A stretch of DNA of 15,939 bases, taken from JBOGVA01 sp050692195 (lineage in GTDB: Bacteria > Actinomycetota > UBA4738). The first letter of the stretch is position 1; each line of letters begins with the position of its first letter. The stretch covers positions 1 through 15,939 of the forward strand of contig JBOGVA010000029.1 in assembly GCA_050692195.1 (NCBI GenBank). Reading direction: 5' to 3'. Shown here in pieces: positions 1-6,351 of the stretch. A program made the translations under genes and the position numbers. The notes under the pieces are model-generated. The model saw nothing but the letters and a program-made list of their open reading frames with translations. It ran no database searches and was not told the DNA's origin.

Positions 1-273
1 TCCCTCGTGGAAGACCGCGGCCCGTCCGCCGGCCAGCCGGAGGATGGAGTCGAACCCGCGCTCGCGGGCGGCCTCCACGGCCGACGCGAACCCGGTGGCC
101 AGGCGGTCGCGGGGTCCGAAGGCGACGATGGCTCCCGGCCGATGGATTCGGAGCGTTTCGGAGTCGAGTCCTGCTGAGACTCGCTCGAGGATCGCCCGTG
201 ACACCGCCGTGTCCATGGCCGGCGGGTCGGGGAAGCCCTCGCGGACCAACCGGATCGTGCGCCGCTCGCCCAT
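1..273 (-). CDS. Lipoate/octanoate-protein ligase-like protein (BPL/LPL family), N-terminal part
   Basis: Only the first 91 codons lie in the window; the gene continues past the left edge. The ATG at 273 opens a frame reading MGERRTIRLVREGF, followed by an acidic/Pro stretch and a helix. It then shows the hallmark of the LplA/LipM fold: a Arg-Leu-x-Gly-Gly-Arg-Ala-Ala-Val-Phe-His stretch near residues 79-89, matching the family pattern R-x-(T/S/A)-G-G-x-A-V-x-H that contacts the lipoyl/octanoyl-AMP. Such proteins attach or transfer lipoyl groups to E2 subunits or GcvH in the cytoplasm. The gene is divergent from the EamA transporter, sharing a spacer of about 63 bp. Whether it is a ligase, an octanoyltransferase or a biotin-ligase relative cannot be decided without the C-terminal part. 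Confidence 0.72.
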   Translation of the reverse strand, partial: MGERRTIRLVREGFPDPPAMDTAVSRAILERVSAGLDSETLRIHRPGAIVAFGPRDRLATGFASAVEAARERGFDSILRLAGGRAAVFHEG

Positions 274-336
274 CGGATGGCGAGACTACCGCCGGCCGGC
301 CGAAAGACCGTCCCTGCCTCCTGCGAGAATCACCGC

Positions 337-1260
337 ATGGCCACGGCCATCCGCCCGGGCATGAAGGCCGCCCCCCTCGGGGTCGCCGCCGTCCTCAGTG
401 TGATCACGACCTTCTCGGTGCTCAACGTGATCGTCAAGATCGTCCGCATCCCCGCGGTGACGTTCGCCTTCTACCGGCTGTGGCTCGGTGCGGCGGTGAT
501 GGTCCTTGTGCTGCTGGTGAGCCGCCGCCGGCTGAGCTGGGAGAAGGTCAGGGCATCGGTGCCGGGCGGCCTGCTGTTCGGCTTCAACATCCTGCTGTTC
601 TTCCTGGCCATCAAGGAAACTGCCATCGCCGACGTGCTGATCATCGCCGCGCTCCAGCCTGCCCTCACGCTGATGGTGGCGGGGCCGCTGTTCGGCGAGC
701 GCGTCACTCGCCACGAGGTCGGCTGGACCGTCGTGTCGCTCGCCGGGGTCGTGCTGGTCACCGTAGGGCAGAGCGGTACTCCCGTGTGGAGCCTCCGGGG
801 CGACCTGCTGGCCGTCGGCGCGCTGGTGGTGTGGACCGTGTACTTCCTCGTCTCCAAACGGGTGCGCCAAGACGTGCCCGCGGTGGAGTACATGACCACG
901 GTCACGCTGGTAGCGGCCGTGGTGATCACCCCGGTTGCGCTGCTGTCCGGCCAGCCGCTCGGCGGCTTGCGGATCCAGGACTGGCTGTGGCTGGGGCTCT
1001 TCGTGTCGGGGGCCCAGGGAGGGCATGTCCTGCTTGCCTGGGCCCACGCTCACGTGGATGTCTCGGTCTCCTCGCTGCTGATCCTCGCCGAGCCGGTCGT
1101 CTCGGCGGTCGCCGCCCTGGTCTTCCTGGGGGAACCGATCACCGCCCTCGCCGTCGCCGGCGGTGCGGTGGTGCTGACGTCGGTGGCGGCCATCGTGCAG
1201 CGGGCCACCCGGGCCGGTCCGAGCCGCGAGCTCGCCCCCCAGGAAGCCTCGCCGGCCTGA
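337..1260 (+). CDS. DMT-superfamily transporter with two EamA domains
   Basis: A 308-aa integral membrane protein made almost wholly of hydrophobic helices, about ten by eye, in two homologous halves as in EamA/RhaT-type exporters. The first half ends near the LAGVVLVTVG stretch. The second half carries the matching late signature ALVFLGEPITALAVAGGAVV, with the conserved Gly-Glu-Pro (F/L-G-E-P) before the final helix. The family exports or imports small metabolites such as amino acids, nucleosides or drugs; the substrate is not predictable. I chose ATG 337. The upstream ATG at 277 has no ribosome site and would add a Pro/Arg-rich tail overlapping the divergent promoter region; ATG 361 is the other option. 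The gene ends 17 bp from the convergent modC stop. Confidence 0.85.
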   Translation: MATAIRPGMKAAPLGVAAVLSVITTFSVLNVIVKIVRIPAVTFAFYRLWLGAAVMVLVLLVSRRRLSWEKVRASVPGGLLFGFNILLFFLAIKETAIADVLIIAALQPALTLMVAGPLFGERVTRHEVGWTVVSLAGVVLVTVGQSGTPVWSLRGDLLAVGALVVWTVYFLVSKRVRQDVPAVEYMTTVTLVAAVVITPVALLSGQPLGGLRIQDWLWLGLFVSGAQGGHVLLAWAHAHVDVSVSSLLILAEPVVSAVAALVFLGEPITALAVAGGAVVLTSVAAIVQRATRAGPSRELAPQEASPA

Positions 1261-1277
1261 GCCTCGGAGGCCGACCT

Positions 1278-2360
1278 TCAGGCAGTTCTTCGGCCTCGCG
1301 GGACCAGACGCGTGCCCGTCGCCTTCCACGTTGCGACCAGTCGCGCACCGGGCGCCACGCCCAGCCGCCGAGCCGAGTCCTCGGTGATCTCGGCCACGAC
1401 CGCAGGCCGGCTCCCGATGGTCACGCGAACGCGATTGCCCACAGCCAGGACCCGGACCACCGGGCCCTCCAGCGTGTTCATCGCCGAGCCCCCGAGAGGC
1501 TCCCGAGACAGGGCGACGTCCCACGGCGGCACCACGGCGCCGACGGGGCCTTCCAGCTCGTCGGTGCTCAGGAAGCGGGTCTCGTCGGCGGCCGATCGCA
1601 CCTCAGTGAGGTGCCCCCGCCGTGCTGCCACCCCAGAGAAGTAGTTCACCCCCGTGAACGCGGCCACGAATGGGGATGCCGGGGCTTGGAGCAGTTCGGA
1701 CGCGGTGCCTTCCTGGACGATGTGGCCGGCCTCCATCACCGCGATGCGGTCGGACAGCCCCACCACGTCGGCGAAGTCGTGGGAGACGAGGATCGTGGGG
1801 AGGCCGAGCTCCCGCATGTGCGCACCCAGCTCGGTGGCCACCGCCGTCCGGGTGGCGGGATCCAGAGCGGCGACCGGTTCGTCCAGCAGGAGCACGGCCG
1901 GATCGGCCGCCACCGCTCGGGCCAGGGCAACTCGCTGGCGCTCGCCCCCGGAGAGCAGGGTGGTCTGGGCGCCGGCGAGGTGGTCGATCCCGAATCGCTC
2001 CAGCGTCTCCCGCACACGAATCCCTCGTTCCCGGCGGTCGGCACGTCCCCGTAGCCCGTACGCCACGTTCCCCGCCACCGTGAGATGGGGGAAGAGCGCC
2101 CCCTCCTGGAAGACCAGCCCCACGTGCCGCCGGTCGGGCGGGACGTCGATTCCCCTTTCCGTGTCGAGCAGCGTGCGCCCATCCAGGTGGACGGTGCCCG
2201 CGTGCGGCCGGAGCAGTCCGGCGATGGCCCGCAGGATCGACGACTTCCCCGCTCCCGACGGCCCGACCAGGCCCAGTGTCTCTCGGCCGAGGGCAAGCTC
2301 CATCCCCAGGTCGAGGCGGCCTAAACGGTGGCGGAGCTCGATGCGGAGGACGGGATCCAA
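1278..2360 (-). CDS. modC: Molybdate ABC transporter ATP-binding protein ModC
   Basis: A 360-aa ATPase that energises molybdate uptake at the inner face of the membrane. Visible in order: Walker A GPSGAGKS (residues 33-40), Q-loop Gln85, signature LSGGE (136-140), Walker B ending LLLDEP (157-162), D-loop ALD and H-loop SHD around His194. About 70 C-terminal residues follow, resembling a Mop/TOBE domain. The length matches ModC (about 350 aa). The frame is open far upstream through modB, but homology starts here. The likely start is TTG at 2360, with GGAGGAGGTGA centred about 8 nt upstream, inside the end of modB. This gives a 40-nt overlap and translational coupling. It is the last gene of the regulator-modA-modB-modC operon. 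Tungstate or sulfate as substrate is less likely given the Mop domain and the ModA-like partner. Confidence 0.9.
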   Translation of the reverse strand: MDPVLRIELRHRLGRLDLGMELALGRETLGLVGPSGAGKSSILRAIAGLLRPHAGTVHLDGRTLLDTERGIDVPPDRRHVGLVFQEGALFPHLTVAGNVAYGLRGRADRRERGIRVRETLERFGIDHLAGAQTTLLSGGERQRVALARAVAADPAVLLLDEPVAALDPATRTAVATELGAHMRELGLPTILVSHDFADVVGLSDRIAVMEAGHIVQEGTASELLQAPASPFVAAFTGVNYFSGVAARRGHLTEVRSAADETRFLSTDELEGPVGAVVPPWDVALSREPLGGSAMNTLEGPVVRVLAVGNRVRVTIGSRPAVVAEITEDSARRLGVAPGARLVATWKATGTRLVPRGRRTA

Positions 2361-3169
2361 TGGACGTTCACCTCCTCCGCCCTGTGGCTCCGCAAGACCG
2401 CCCCGACCCCCACCAGAAGCCCCGCGCTGACGGCCACCAGAAGTGCCGACATGGCCAGGGCCGACTCGAAGCTCCCCGCGGAGAACTGGCTGTAGATCGC
2501 CAAAGGGAGCGTCTGGGTCCTGCCCTGGAGGCTCCCCGCGAACATGATGGTGGCTCCGAACTCGCCTAGCGCCCGCGCCCAGGCCAGCGCGGCTCCCGCG
2601 GACAGCCCAGGCCGGGCCAGGGGGACGCCAACTCGCACGAATGTCCCACCGGCGCCGGCCCCGAGCGTCCGGGAAGCTCCGAGGAGCTGCCGATCCACCG
2701 AGGCGAACGCCGCGACCGCCTGACGGACGTAGAAGGGTAAGGCTACGAAGGCAAGGGCCATCACCACGGCCACCTGCGTGAACGGGATGGAGATCCCCAG
2801 AAAGCGAAGCGGAGATCCCAGCAGACCGAACCTGCCGAACGCCGCGAACAGCCCGATGCCCGCGACCGCGGGAGGCAGGACCAGCGGGAGCTCCAGCAGC
2901 GTGAGCACCGCCGCCGAGCCGCGGAACGGCTGTGTGGCAAGGACATACGCGACCGGCGTCCCAACGATGACGATCAGCAGGACCGCGATCGAGCTCGTCT
3001 TCACGCTGACCACCAGGGCATCGAGCGCCACAGGGGAGCCGAGCTGCGCAAGGAGCTCGTCGGGAGGCACGCGCACGAAGATGGCCGAGATCGGCAGCAT
3101 GACGAACCCGGCGAGGACGAACGTCGCTGCGCCGGCGCATACGGCGAGGACTCGGTCCGAGCGGCGCAT
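2321..3169 (-). CDS. modB: Molybdate ABC transporter permease ModB
   Basis: A 282-aa inner-membrane permease with about six hydrophobic segments, starting at residues 8-32. Near residues 180-215 it carries the EAA-type cytoplasmic loop of binding-protein-dependent permeases (GASRTLGAGAGGTFVRVGVP), followed by the ARALGEFGATIMFAG stretch characteristic of ModB/CysT permeases. It should pair as a homodimer with ModC and receive molybdate from ModA. ATG 3169 lies 3 nt after the modA stop, so it is probably translationally coupled. Its 3' end overlaps the modC start by 40 nt, and the last residues (a Ser-rich tail) double as the modC ribosome site. Length is slightly above E. coli ModB. Confidence 0.9.
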   Translation of the reverse strand: MRRSDRVLAVCAGAATFVLAGFVMLPISAIFVRVPPDELLAQLGSPVALDALVVSVKTSSIAVLLIVIVGTPVAYVLATQPFRGSAAVLTLLELPLVLPPAVAGIGLFAAFGRFGLLGSPLRFLGISIPFTQVAVVMALAFVALPFYVRQAVAAFASVDRQLLGASRTLGAGAGGTFVRVGVPLARPGLSAGAALAWARALGEFGATIMFAGSLQGRTQTLPLAIYSQFSAGSFESALAMSALLVAVSAGLLVGVGAVLRSHRAEEVNVHWIPSSASSSATV

Positions 3170-3172
3170 GCT

Positions 3173-3970
3173 TCACGAAGGAGGCGGCCCGAAGCCTGCC
3201 TCGCGCAGGATGCTTTGGCCCTCGGACGCGAGTACGAAATCGACGAACCGTTGGGCCTCTCTCGGGTGCACGCTGGCCTTCACCACCGCGATCGGATAGC
3301 TCGCCACGGCCTGGGCCTCCGCGGGAACCGCGATCGCCCGGACCGCAGGTCCGGCCGCCCGAGCGTCCGTCACGTAGACGAATCCAGCGTCCGCCTCGCC
3401 GAGCCGGACCTTCGCCAGGACGGCCTCGACGTTCTCCTCGCTGCTCACCACGTTGGCCAGCGCTCTCCGAGAGTAGCCCTCGCCGTAGATCCCGTCGAGA
3501 TTCGCCAGCACCGTACGGGTGTAGGTCCCTACGGGCACGCTCTCACCTCCGATGACGAGCTTGACCCCCGGCCGGGTCAACTCCTCGAGCGATCCGATGT
3601 CCGCCGGGTTTGCCTGCGGGAGCACCAACACCAGGCCGTTCGAGCAGAACGTGGCGGGCGTCTCGATCAGGTGGTCCTTCACGAGCTGGTCGCCGTAGCT
3701 CATGCCGGCCCCGGCGAACACGTCCGCCGGTGCTCCCCGCGCGATCTGGGCGGCGAGCGAGTCGGTGCCGGCGAACGAGAACCGCACGGTGACGGATGGA
3801 TCCCGTCGCCCGAACGCTTCGGCGATCCGCGGGAAGGCCTGATTCAGCGAAGCCGCGGCCAGCACAGTGAGTGTCACCCCGTTGCCCGAGCCCGGCCGGC
3901 CGTTCGAGCCGCCGCACGCGGACACCGCAATGGCAAGCGCCACGAGAGCGAGGAGCCGGCGCCCGCTCAC
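3173..3970 (-). CDS. modA: Molybdate-binding lipoprotein ModA
   Basis: A 265-aa extracytoplasmic solute-binding protein. GTG 3970 opens a lipoprotein signal: SGRRLL, a hydrophobic core, then lipobox V-S-A-C with the lipidated Cys at residue 19. A Gly/Ser linker and the ModA core follow (LTVLAAASLNQAFPRIAEAF). The AAASL Ser, and the FAGTDSLAAQIARGAPADVF region with its second Ser, correspond to the oxyanion-binding residues of ModA. Later come the family's VPVGTYTR and DAGFVYVTDA motifs. GTG is chosen because it begins the signal peptide; a GGGAGG box sits upstream, and the GTGA overlap with the regulator stop implies coupled translation. The lipid anchor, rather than a free periplasmic protein, fits a single-membrane organism. 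Confidence 0.92.
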   Translation of the reverse strand: MSGRRLLALVALAIAVSACGGSNGRPGSGNGVTLTVLAAASLNQAFPRIAEAFGRRDPSVTVRFSFAGTDSLAAQIARGAPADVFAGAGMSYGDQLVKDHLIETPATFCSNGLVLVLPQANPADIGSLEELTRPGVKLVIGGESVPVGTYTRTVLANLDGIYGEGYSRRALANVVSSEENVEAVLAKVRLGEADAGFVYVTDARAAGPAVRAIAVPAEAQAVASYPIAVVKASVHPREAQRFVDFVLASEGQSILREAGFGPPPS

Positions 3971-4392
3971 CTGGCCGGCCCTCCCTCCCGTCCGACCATG
4001 ACCGAGGTGGCCTTGATCGTGGCGACGACAGGCACGCCCGGGGCCAGCGCCAGCTCTTCCACGGCGTCCCGGGTGATGGCCGCAGCCAGCGTATACGGCC
4101 CGGCCTCGATCTCGACCAGGGCCATGACCCCGTCCGCATCGACGCTTCGGACCACGCCGGACAGGCGGTTGCGCGCCGACAGGTTGGCGCCGGTCCGCAC
4201 GTGCGGCACCCGGCCCGAGAGGCGCTCCACCTCGGACACCGGCACCTGCCTCCTGTTCGACCGGTCTCGGACCGCCCGGATGCGGCCTTCCCGGTCCCAC
4301 CGCCGAAGCGTGTCCAGGCTGATCCCCATCGCCCGAGCCGCCTCGCTCGCTCTCATGAGGCGTTCGGGGCTCTCCCCGCTGGGCACGCTCAT
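3967..4392 (-). CDS. Molybdate-sensing transcriptional regulator: HTH + single Mop/TOBE domain
   Basis: A 141-aa protein with two parts. Residues about 13-60 (RASEAARAMGISLDTLRRWD, then EGRIRAVRD and the RRQVP wing) form a MerR/excisionase-type winged helix-turn-helix. Residues about 72-137 are one Mop domain: SARNRLSGVV at its start, AAITRDAVEELAL in the middle and VVATIKATSVMVG at its end, the classic molybdate-binding fold. It is a likely functional substitute for ModE, with different DNA-binding architecture. It is first in the mod operon, and its stop overlaps the modA GTG. The start is ATG 4392; a TTG one codon earlier is possible. A near-leaderless promoter and a 30-bp dyad lie immediately upstream, consistent with autoregulation when molybdate is bound. 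DNA binding and Mo binding are inferred from the domains. Confidence 0.85.
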   Translation of the reverse strand: MSVPSGESPERLMRASEAARAMGISLDTLRRWDREGRIRAVRDRSNRRQVPVSEVERLSGRVPHVRTGANLSARNRLSGVVRSVDADGVMALVEIEAGPYTLAAAITRDAVEELALAPGVPVVATIKATSVMVGREGGPAR

Positions 4393-4396
4393 CAAG

Positions 4397-4426
4397 ACCT
4401 ATGCTACGCCATGGTATTGCATAGGT
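4397..4426. promoter_or_regulatory. Inverted repeat, candidate operator of the Mop-domain regulator
   Basis: ACCTATGC at 4397-4404 and its exact reverse complement GCATAGGT at 4419-4426 form a dyad. The 15-nt halves match at 12 of 15 positions, centred on CCATGG. It covers the -10 and most of the -35 of the predicted leftward mod promoter and sits just before the -35 of the rightward promoter. A regulator bound here could shut off mod transcription and also affect the rhodanese gene. The sequence does not resemble the E. coli ModE box as I know it, fitting a different HTH. Role inferred from position and symmetry. Confidence 0.6.
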
Positions 4427-4429
4427 GAA
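4401..4429 (-). promoter_or_regulatory. Predicted promoter of the regulator-modABC operon
   Basis: On the minus strand, TTCACC (4429-4424) and TAGCAT (4406-4401) are separated by 17 nt. The expected start of transcription is around 4394, only a few bases before ATG 4392. The message would thus be leaderless or nearly so, which agrees with the lack of a good ribosome site. The elements are buried in the operator dyad. Confidence 0.45.
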
Positions 4430-4434
4430 GCCCG

Positions 4435-4462
4435 TTGACAGCGGAGCCGCGAAGGGTATATC
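4435..4462 (+). promoter_or_regulatory. Predicted sigma-70-type promoter of the rhodanese-CBS gene
   Basis: A perfect -35 TTGACA (4435-4440) is followed after 16 nt by TATATC (4457-4462). It lies directly upstream of the GGAGGA ribosome site (4471-4476), so the leader would be very short. It is the best-looking promoter in the window. Confidence 0.55.
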
Positions 4463-4482
4463 CGATGACCGGAGGAATTCCC

Positions 4483-5196
4483 GTGCCCAAGGACATCGAT
4501 CGAGACGAGCTTCGGACCCTGCTGGGCGAGGACGCCCAGCTCGTTGAAGTCCTACCTCCCGAGGAATACGAGGAAGAGCACCTCCCGGGGGCCATCAACA
4601 TCCCGCTCAGGAGGATCGACGCAGAGGCGCGCCAACTGCTCGATCCGGGTCGTCCGGTCGTCGTCTACTGCTGGGATCCGGCCTGAGACATGAGCGCACG
4701 AGCCGCGTGGCGGCTCGAGACCCTGGGCTTCGACCCTGTGTACGACTACACGTCCGGGAAACAGGACTGGCTGGCCGCAGGCCTCCCGCCGGAAGGGAGG
4801 GAGGCGCACCTTCCGCGGGCCGGCACCGTGTGCCGGAAGGACGTCCCCACCTGCGGCCTCGGCGATTCGATGGCGGAGGTCAGCAAACGGGTCCGGACGG
4901 CCGGGTGGGACGTGTGCCTGGTGGTGAACGAAGAGCGGGTGGTCTTCGGGATCCTGCGAGACGACGCTTTCGACGAACAGGGCGAGCGGACGGCGGAGAA
5001 GGCGATGCGTCCCGGTCCCAGCACGTTCAGGCCGAACGTGCCCATAGAGGAGATGGCACATCTCATGACCGGGCACGGCATTCAGAACGCAACGGTCACG
5101 ACCTCGGATGGCAGGCTGGTTGGCCTGCTGGTCCTGGAGGATGCGGTGCGAGCGGCTCATGCTCTGCACGAATCGGCCCGGTCCCGCCATGAGTGA
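4483..5196 (+). CDS. Rhodanese-CBS protein with one in-frame TGA: candidate selenoprotein (or nonsense-interrupted gene)
   Basis: GTG 4483 has GGAGGA 6 nt upstream. Residues 1-105 are a rhodanese-like domain (LVEVLPPEEY, EEHLPGAINIPL, VVVYC, then YTSGKQDWLAAGLP); residues about 112-235 are a CBS pair. The frame holds a single TGA at codon 68 (4684-4686), five residues after Cys63, giving C-W-D-P-A-[TGA]-D-M-S. Rhodanese relatives known to me have Cys there (Y-C-x4-C), so TGA replaces a Cys codon by one base. The frame then stays open for 169 codons with clear homology. An 8-bp stem with GUG loop begins 12 nt downstream. TGA ends many other genes here, so it is not generally recoded. Rivals: a nonsense mutation or sequencing error giving a 67-aa fragment plus a 168-aa remainder from ATG 4690, which lacks a ribosome site. 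The rhodanese domain would move sulfane sulfur or selenium; CBS pairs bind adenosyl ligands. Confidence 0.75.
4699..4717 (+). promoter_or_regulatory. Stem-loop downstream of in-frame TGA, candidate bacterial SECIS
   Basis: CGAGCCGC (4699-4706), loop GTG (4707-4709), GCGGCTCG (4710-4717): eight uninterrupted pairs. The apical loop starts 20 nt after the TGA and its first base is G followed by U. This agrees with what is known of bacterial SECIS elements: a short apical loop with G in its first two positions, roughly 16-37 nt from UGA. Caveat: the stem encodes the conserved peptide RAAWRLE in a GC-rich genome, so a chance hairpin is possible. Confidence 0.5.
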
Positions 5197-5383
5197 GCGC
5201 GGGAAAGAAAGGGAGGAGGGCCCTGGGAAGGTGCCGGGATTACTCTACTGTTCGGGATGTCGAAAGGCCGTCGAGGCCTGCGCCCTCTGCGAGTCCACCG
5301 ATTGCAGCGTCGCCACCTGCTACCCATGCCTGCTGTTCGAACTCGAGGAATCCAGGCCGCTGCCTCACCTGCACGGAGGCTGA
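5189..5383 (+). CDS. Small Cys-rich protein, probable zinc-binding
   Basis: A 64-aa ORF whose ATG overlaps the stop of the rhodanese-CBS gene (ATGAGTGA), implying an operon. After a charged leader, the core has seven Cys in the pattern C-x2-C, C-x2-C, C-x4-C-x2-C (YCSGC, ACALC, DCSVATCYPC), ending in an acidic helix and HLHGG. The spacing suggests one or two zinc knuckles or a metal/redox-sensing site. I do not recognise a named family. GTG 5231 (50-aa product beginning at PGLLYC) is an alternative start, with AGGAGG about 11 nt upstream. Every Cys is downstream of it, so the core is unaffected. A chance ORF is unlikely because the Cys density is far above background and its coupling is tight. 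Confidence 0.6.
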   Translation: MSERGKEREEGPGKVPGLLYCSGCRKAVEACALCESTDCSVATCYPCLLFELEESRPLPHLHGG

Positions 5384-5389
5384 GCGGGG

Positions 5390-5566
5390 TCAGTCCTTCG
5401 GGGGGCTTTCGTCGAGCGCGACGTTTCCGGGATGGATGGACCAGTGGTCGGTTCCTTCGGGATTCTGCAGCCATGTCGCCTTGCACTCGGAGCACGCGCC
5501 ATTGCACACGTCGCCGCCATAGGTGACGCGGATGTACAGGGACTCACAGACAGGGCACCGGGGCAA
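5390..5566 (-). CDS. 58-aa zinc-ribbon-like protein with TTG start
   Basis: A stop closes this frame about 24 nt upstream, and no ATG or GTG follows it. TTG at 5566 is preceded by GGAGG with a 6-nt spacer, an excellent ribosome site. The product begins MPRCPVCES, with Cys at 4, 7, 21, 25 and 28 (C-P-V-C, then C-x3-C-x2-C). It then has TWLQNPEGTDHW and an acidic tail ending ESPPKD. The two Cys clusters look like a zinc ribbon. It is the last gene of the leftward run after the cyclase (39-nt gap) and is convergent with the Cys-rich gene at 5189, 6 bp away. Function unknown. The short length and TTG start would make automated callers miss it. Confidence 0.62.
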   Translation of the reverse strand: MPRCPVCESLYIRVTYGGDVCNGACSECKATWLQNPEGTDHWSIHPGNVALDESPPKD

Positions 5567-5605
5567 CGGTCGCCTCCATATCCATTTTCAGGGGGCGACG
5601 GTTGT

Positions 5606-6349
5606 TCAGATCGATTGTTCCCCCACTTCTGACGAGCCAAACGGCCTGCCTTGCTCCAGAAGACCATCCTGGCGCTCGTCGCTGTCCCCGGTTGACCGCT
5701 CGACAAGGATCGCCCGGGCCGGCCCTCCGTCTCCGCCCAGCAGCCTGAGCGGGAGGCAGACCAGCGTGTAGTCGCCCGGCTCGACATCTCCCAGGTCGAG
5801 ACCTTCCACGATGACCACCCCGTTCTGGAGGAGCGCCCGGTGGGTCGGGTGGCCGGGGGCTCCGCGCTGCTCGATGGAGAGGAAGTCCGTGCCCACCAGC
5901 CGGATGCCCCGCTCGATGACCCACTTCGCGCCCTCGGTGGAGACCGACGTGTATTCCTCGGGAAACTCCACCGGCAGCGATCGCCACAGCGAGGAGTTGT
6001 CGGTCTTCAGCAAGAGGCGGTCGGTGCCTTCCGGCAACCCCAAAGCATTGAGTTCCTGTGCCCCGATCGGCCCTCGTCTGCCTCGAAGGTCCGCCACGAC
6101 GGCCCGCCCCACCAGCACCTCGAGCGGCACCCGGTCGACGCCGGGCGCGCCGTCGATGAAGTGGAGGGGAGGGTCCACGTGGGTCCCGGTGTGCGTGCCC
6201 AGGCGCAGCTCGGATACGTTCGCGCCGTCCCCAGCGCTCAGGCTGCGCCGACGGTGGATCTCGAGGGCGGGGTCGCCCGGCCAGACCAGCAGGTCGGGCC
6301 CAATCGGCAACGAGACGTCGATGATGCGCGCTCGTTCGGTAAGCGGCAT
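5606..6349 (-). CDS. Cyclase/arylformamidase-family metal hydrolase (PF04199)
   Basis: A 247-aa protein of the KynB/cyclase superfamily. The metal motif is complete: H53-x-G-T-H57-x-D59-x-P-x-H63, the residues that bind Zn or Mn in kynurenine formamidase. The N-terminus IIDVSLPIGPDLLVWPGDP is also typical, as are the later LLLKTDN and GTDFLSIE segments and a late His (GHPTHRALLQNGV). Members hydrolyse amide or lactone-like bonds, for example N-formylkynurenine. No other tryptophan-catabolic gene is nearby, so the substrate is open. ATG 6349 lies 2 nt after the gnd stop, so it is co-translated. The final 25 or so residues are polar and not part of the usual fold. Confidence 0.85.
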   Translation of the reverse strand: MPLTERARIIDVSLPIGPDLLVWPGDPALEIHRRRSLSAGDGANVSELRLGTHTGTHVDPPLHFIDGAPGVDRVPLEVLVGRAVVADLRGRRGPIGAQELNALGLPEGTDRLLLKTDNSSLWRSLPVEFPEEYTSVSTEGAKWVIERGIRLVGTDFLSIEQRGAPGHPTHRALLQNGVVIVEGLDLGDVEPGDYTLVCLPLRLLGGDGGPARAILVERSTGDSDERQDGLLEQGRPFGSSEVGEQSI

Positions 6350-6351
6350 TC

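Noticed and set aside
1261..1271. GCCT-CGG-AGGC hairpin between the EamA gene and modC
   Set aside because: Four pairs is too weak to call a terminator.
198..2054. Long plus-strand frame of 618 codons
   Set aside because: Low-complexity Arg/Gly/Pro content, overlapping the EamA transporter in another frame and modC on the opposite strand.
1278..3176. A single long minus-strand frame of over 600 codons spanning modB and modC
   Set aside because: Only the modC part has homology; upstream of 2360 it is the antiphase shadow of modB in GC-rich DNA.
4684..4686. TGA read as Trp or Gly through an altered genetic code
   Set aside because: TGA is the natural stop of many genes here (modC, modA, pgi, antitoxin, the rhodanese-CBS gene itself), each at the expected protein end.
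5391..5412. AGTCC/GGGCT hairpin followed by TTT after the Cys-rich gene
   Set aside because: Contains a G-T pair, is short, has only three T, and lies inside the convergent zinc-ribbon gene.
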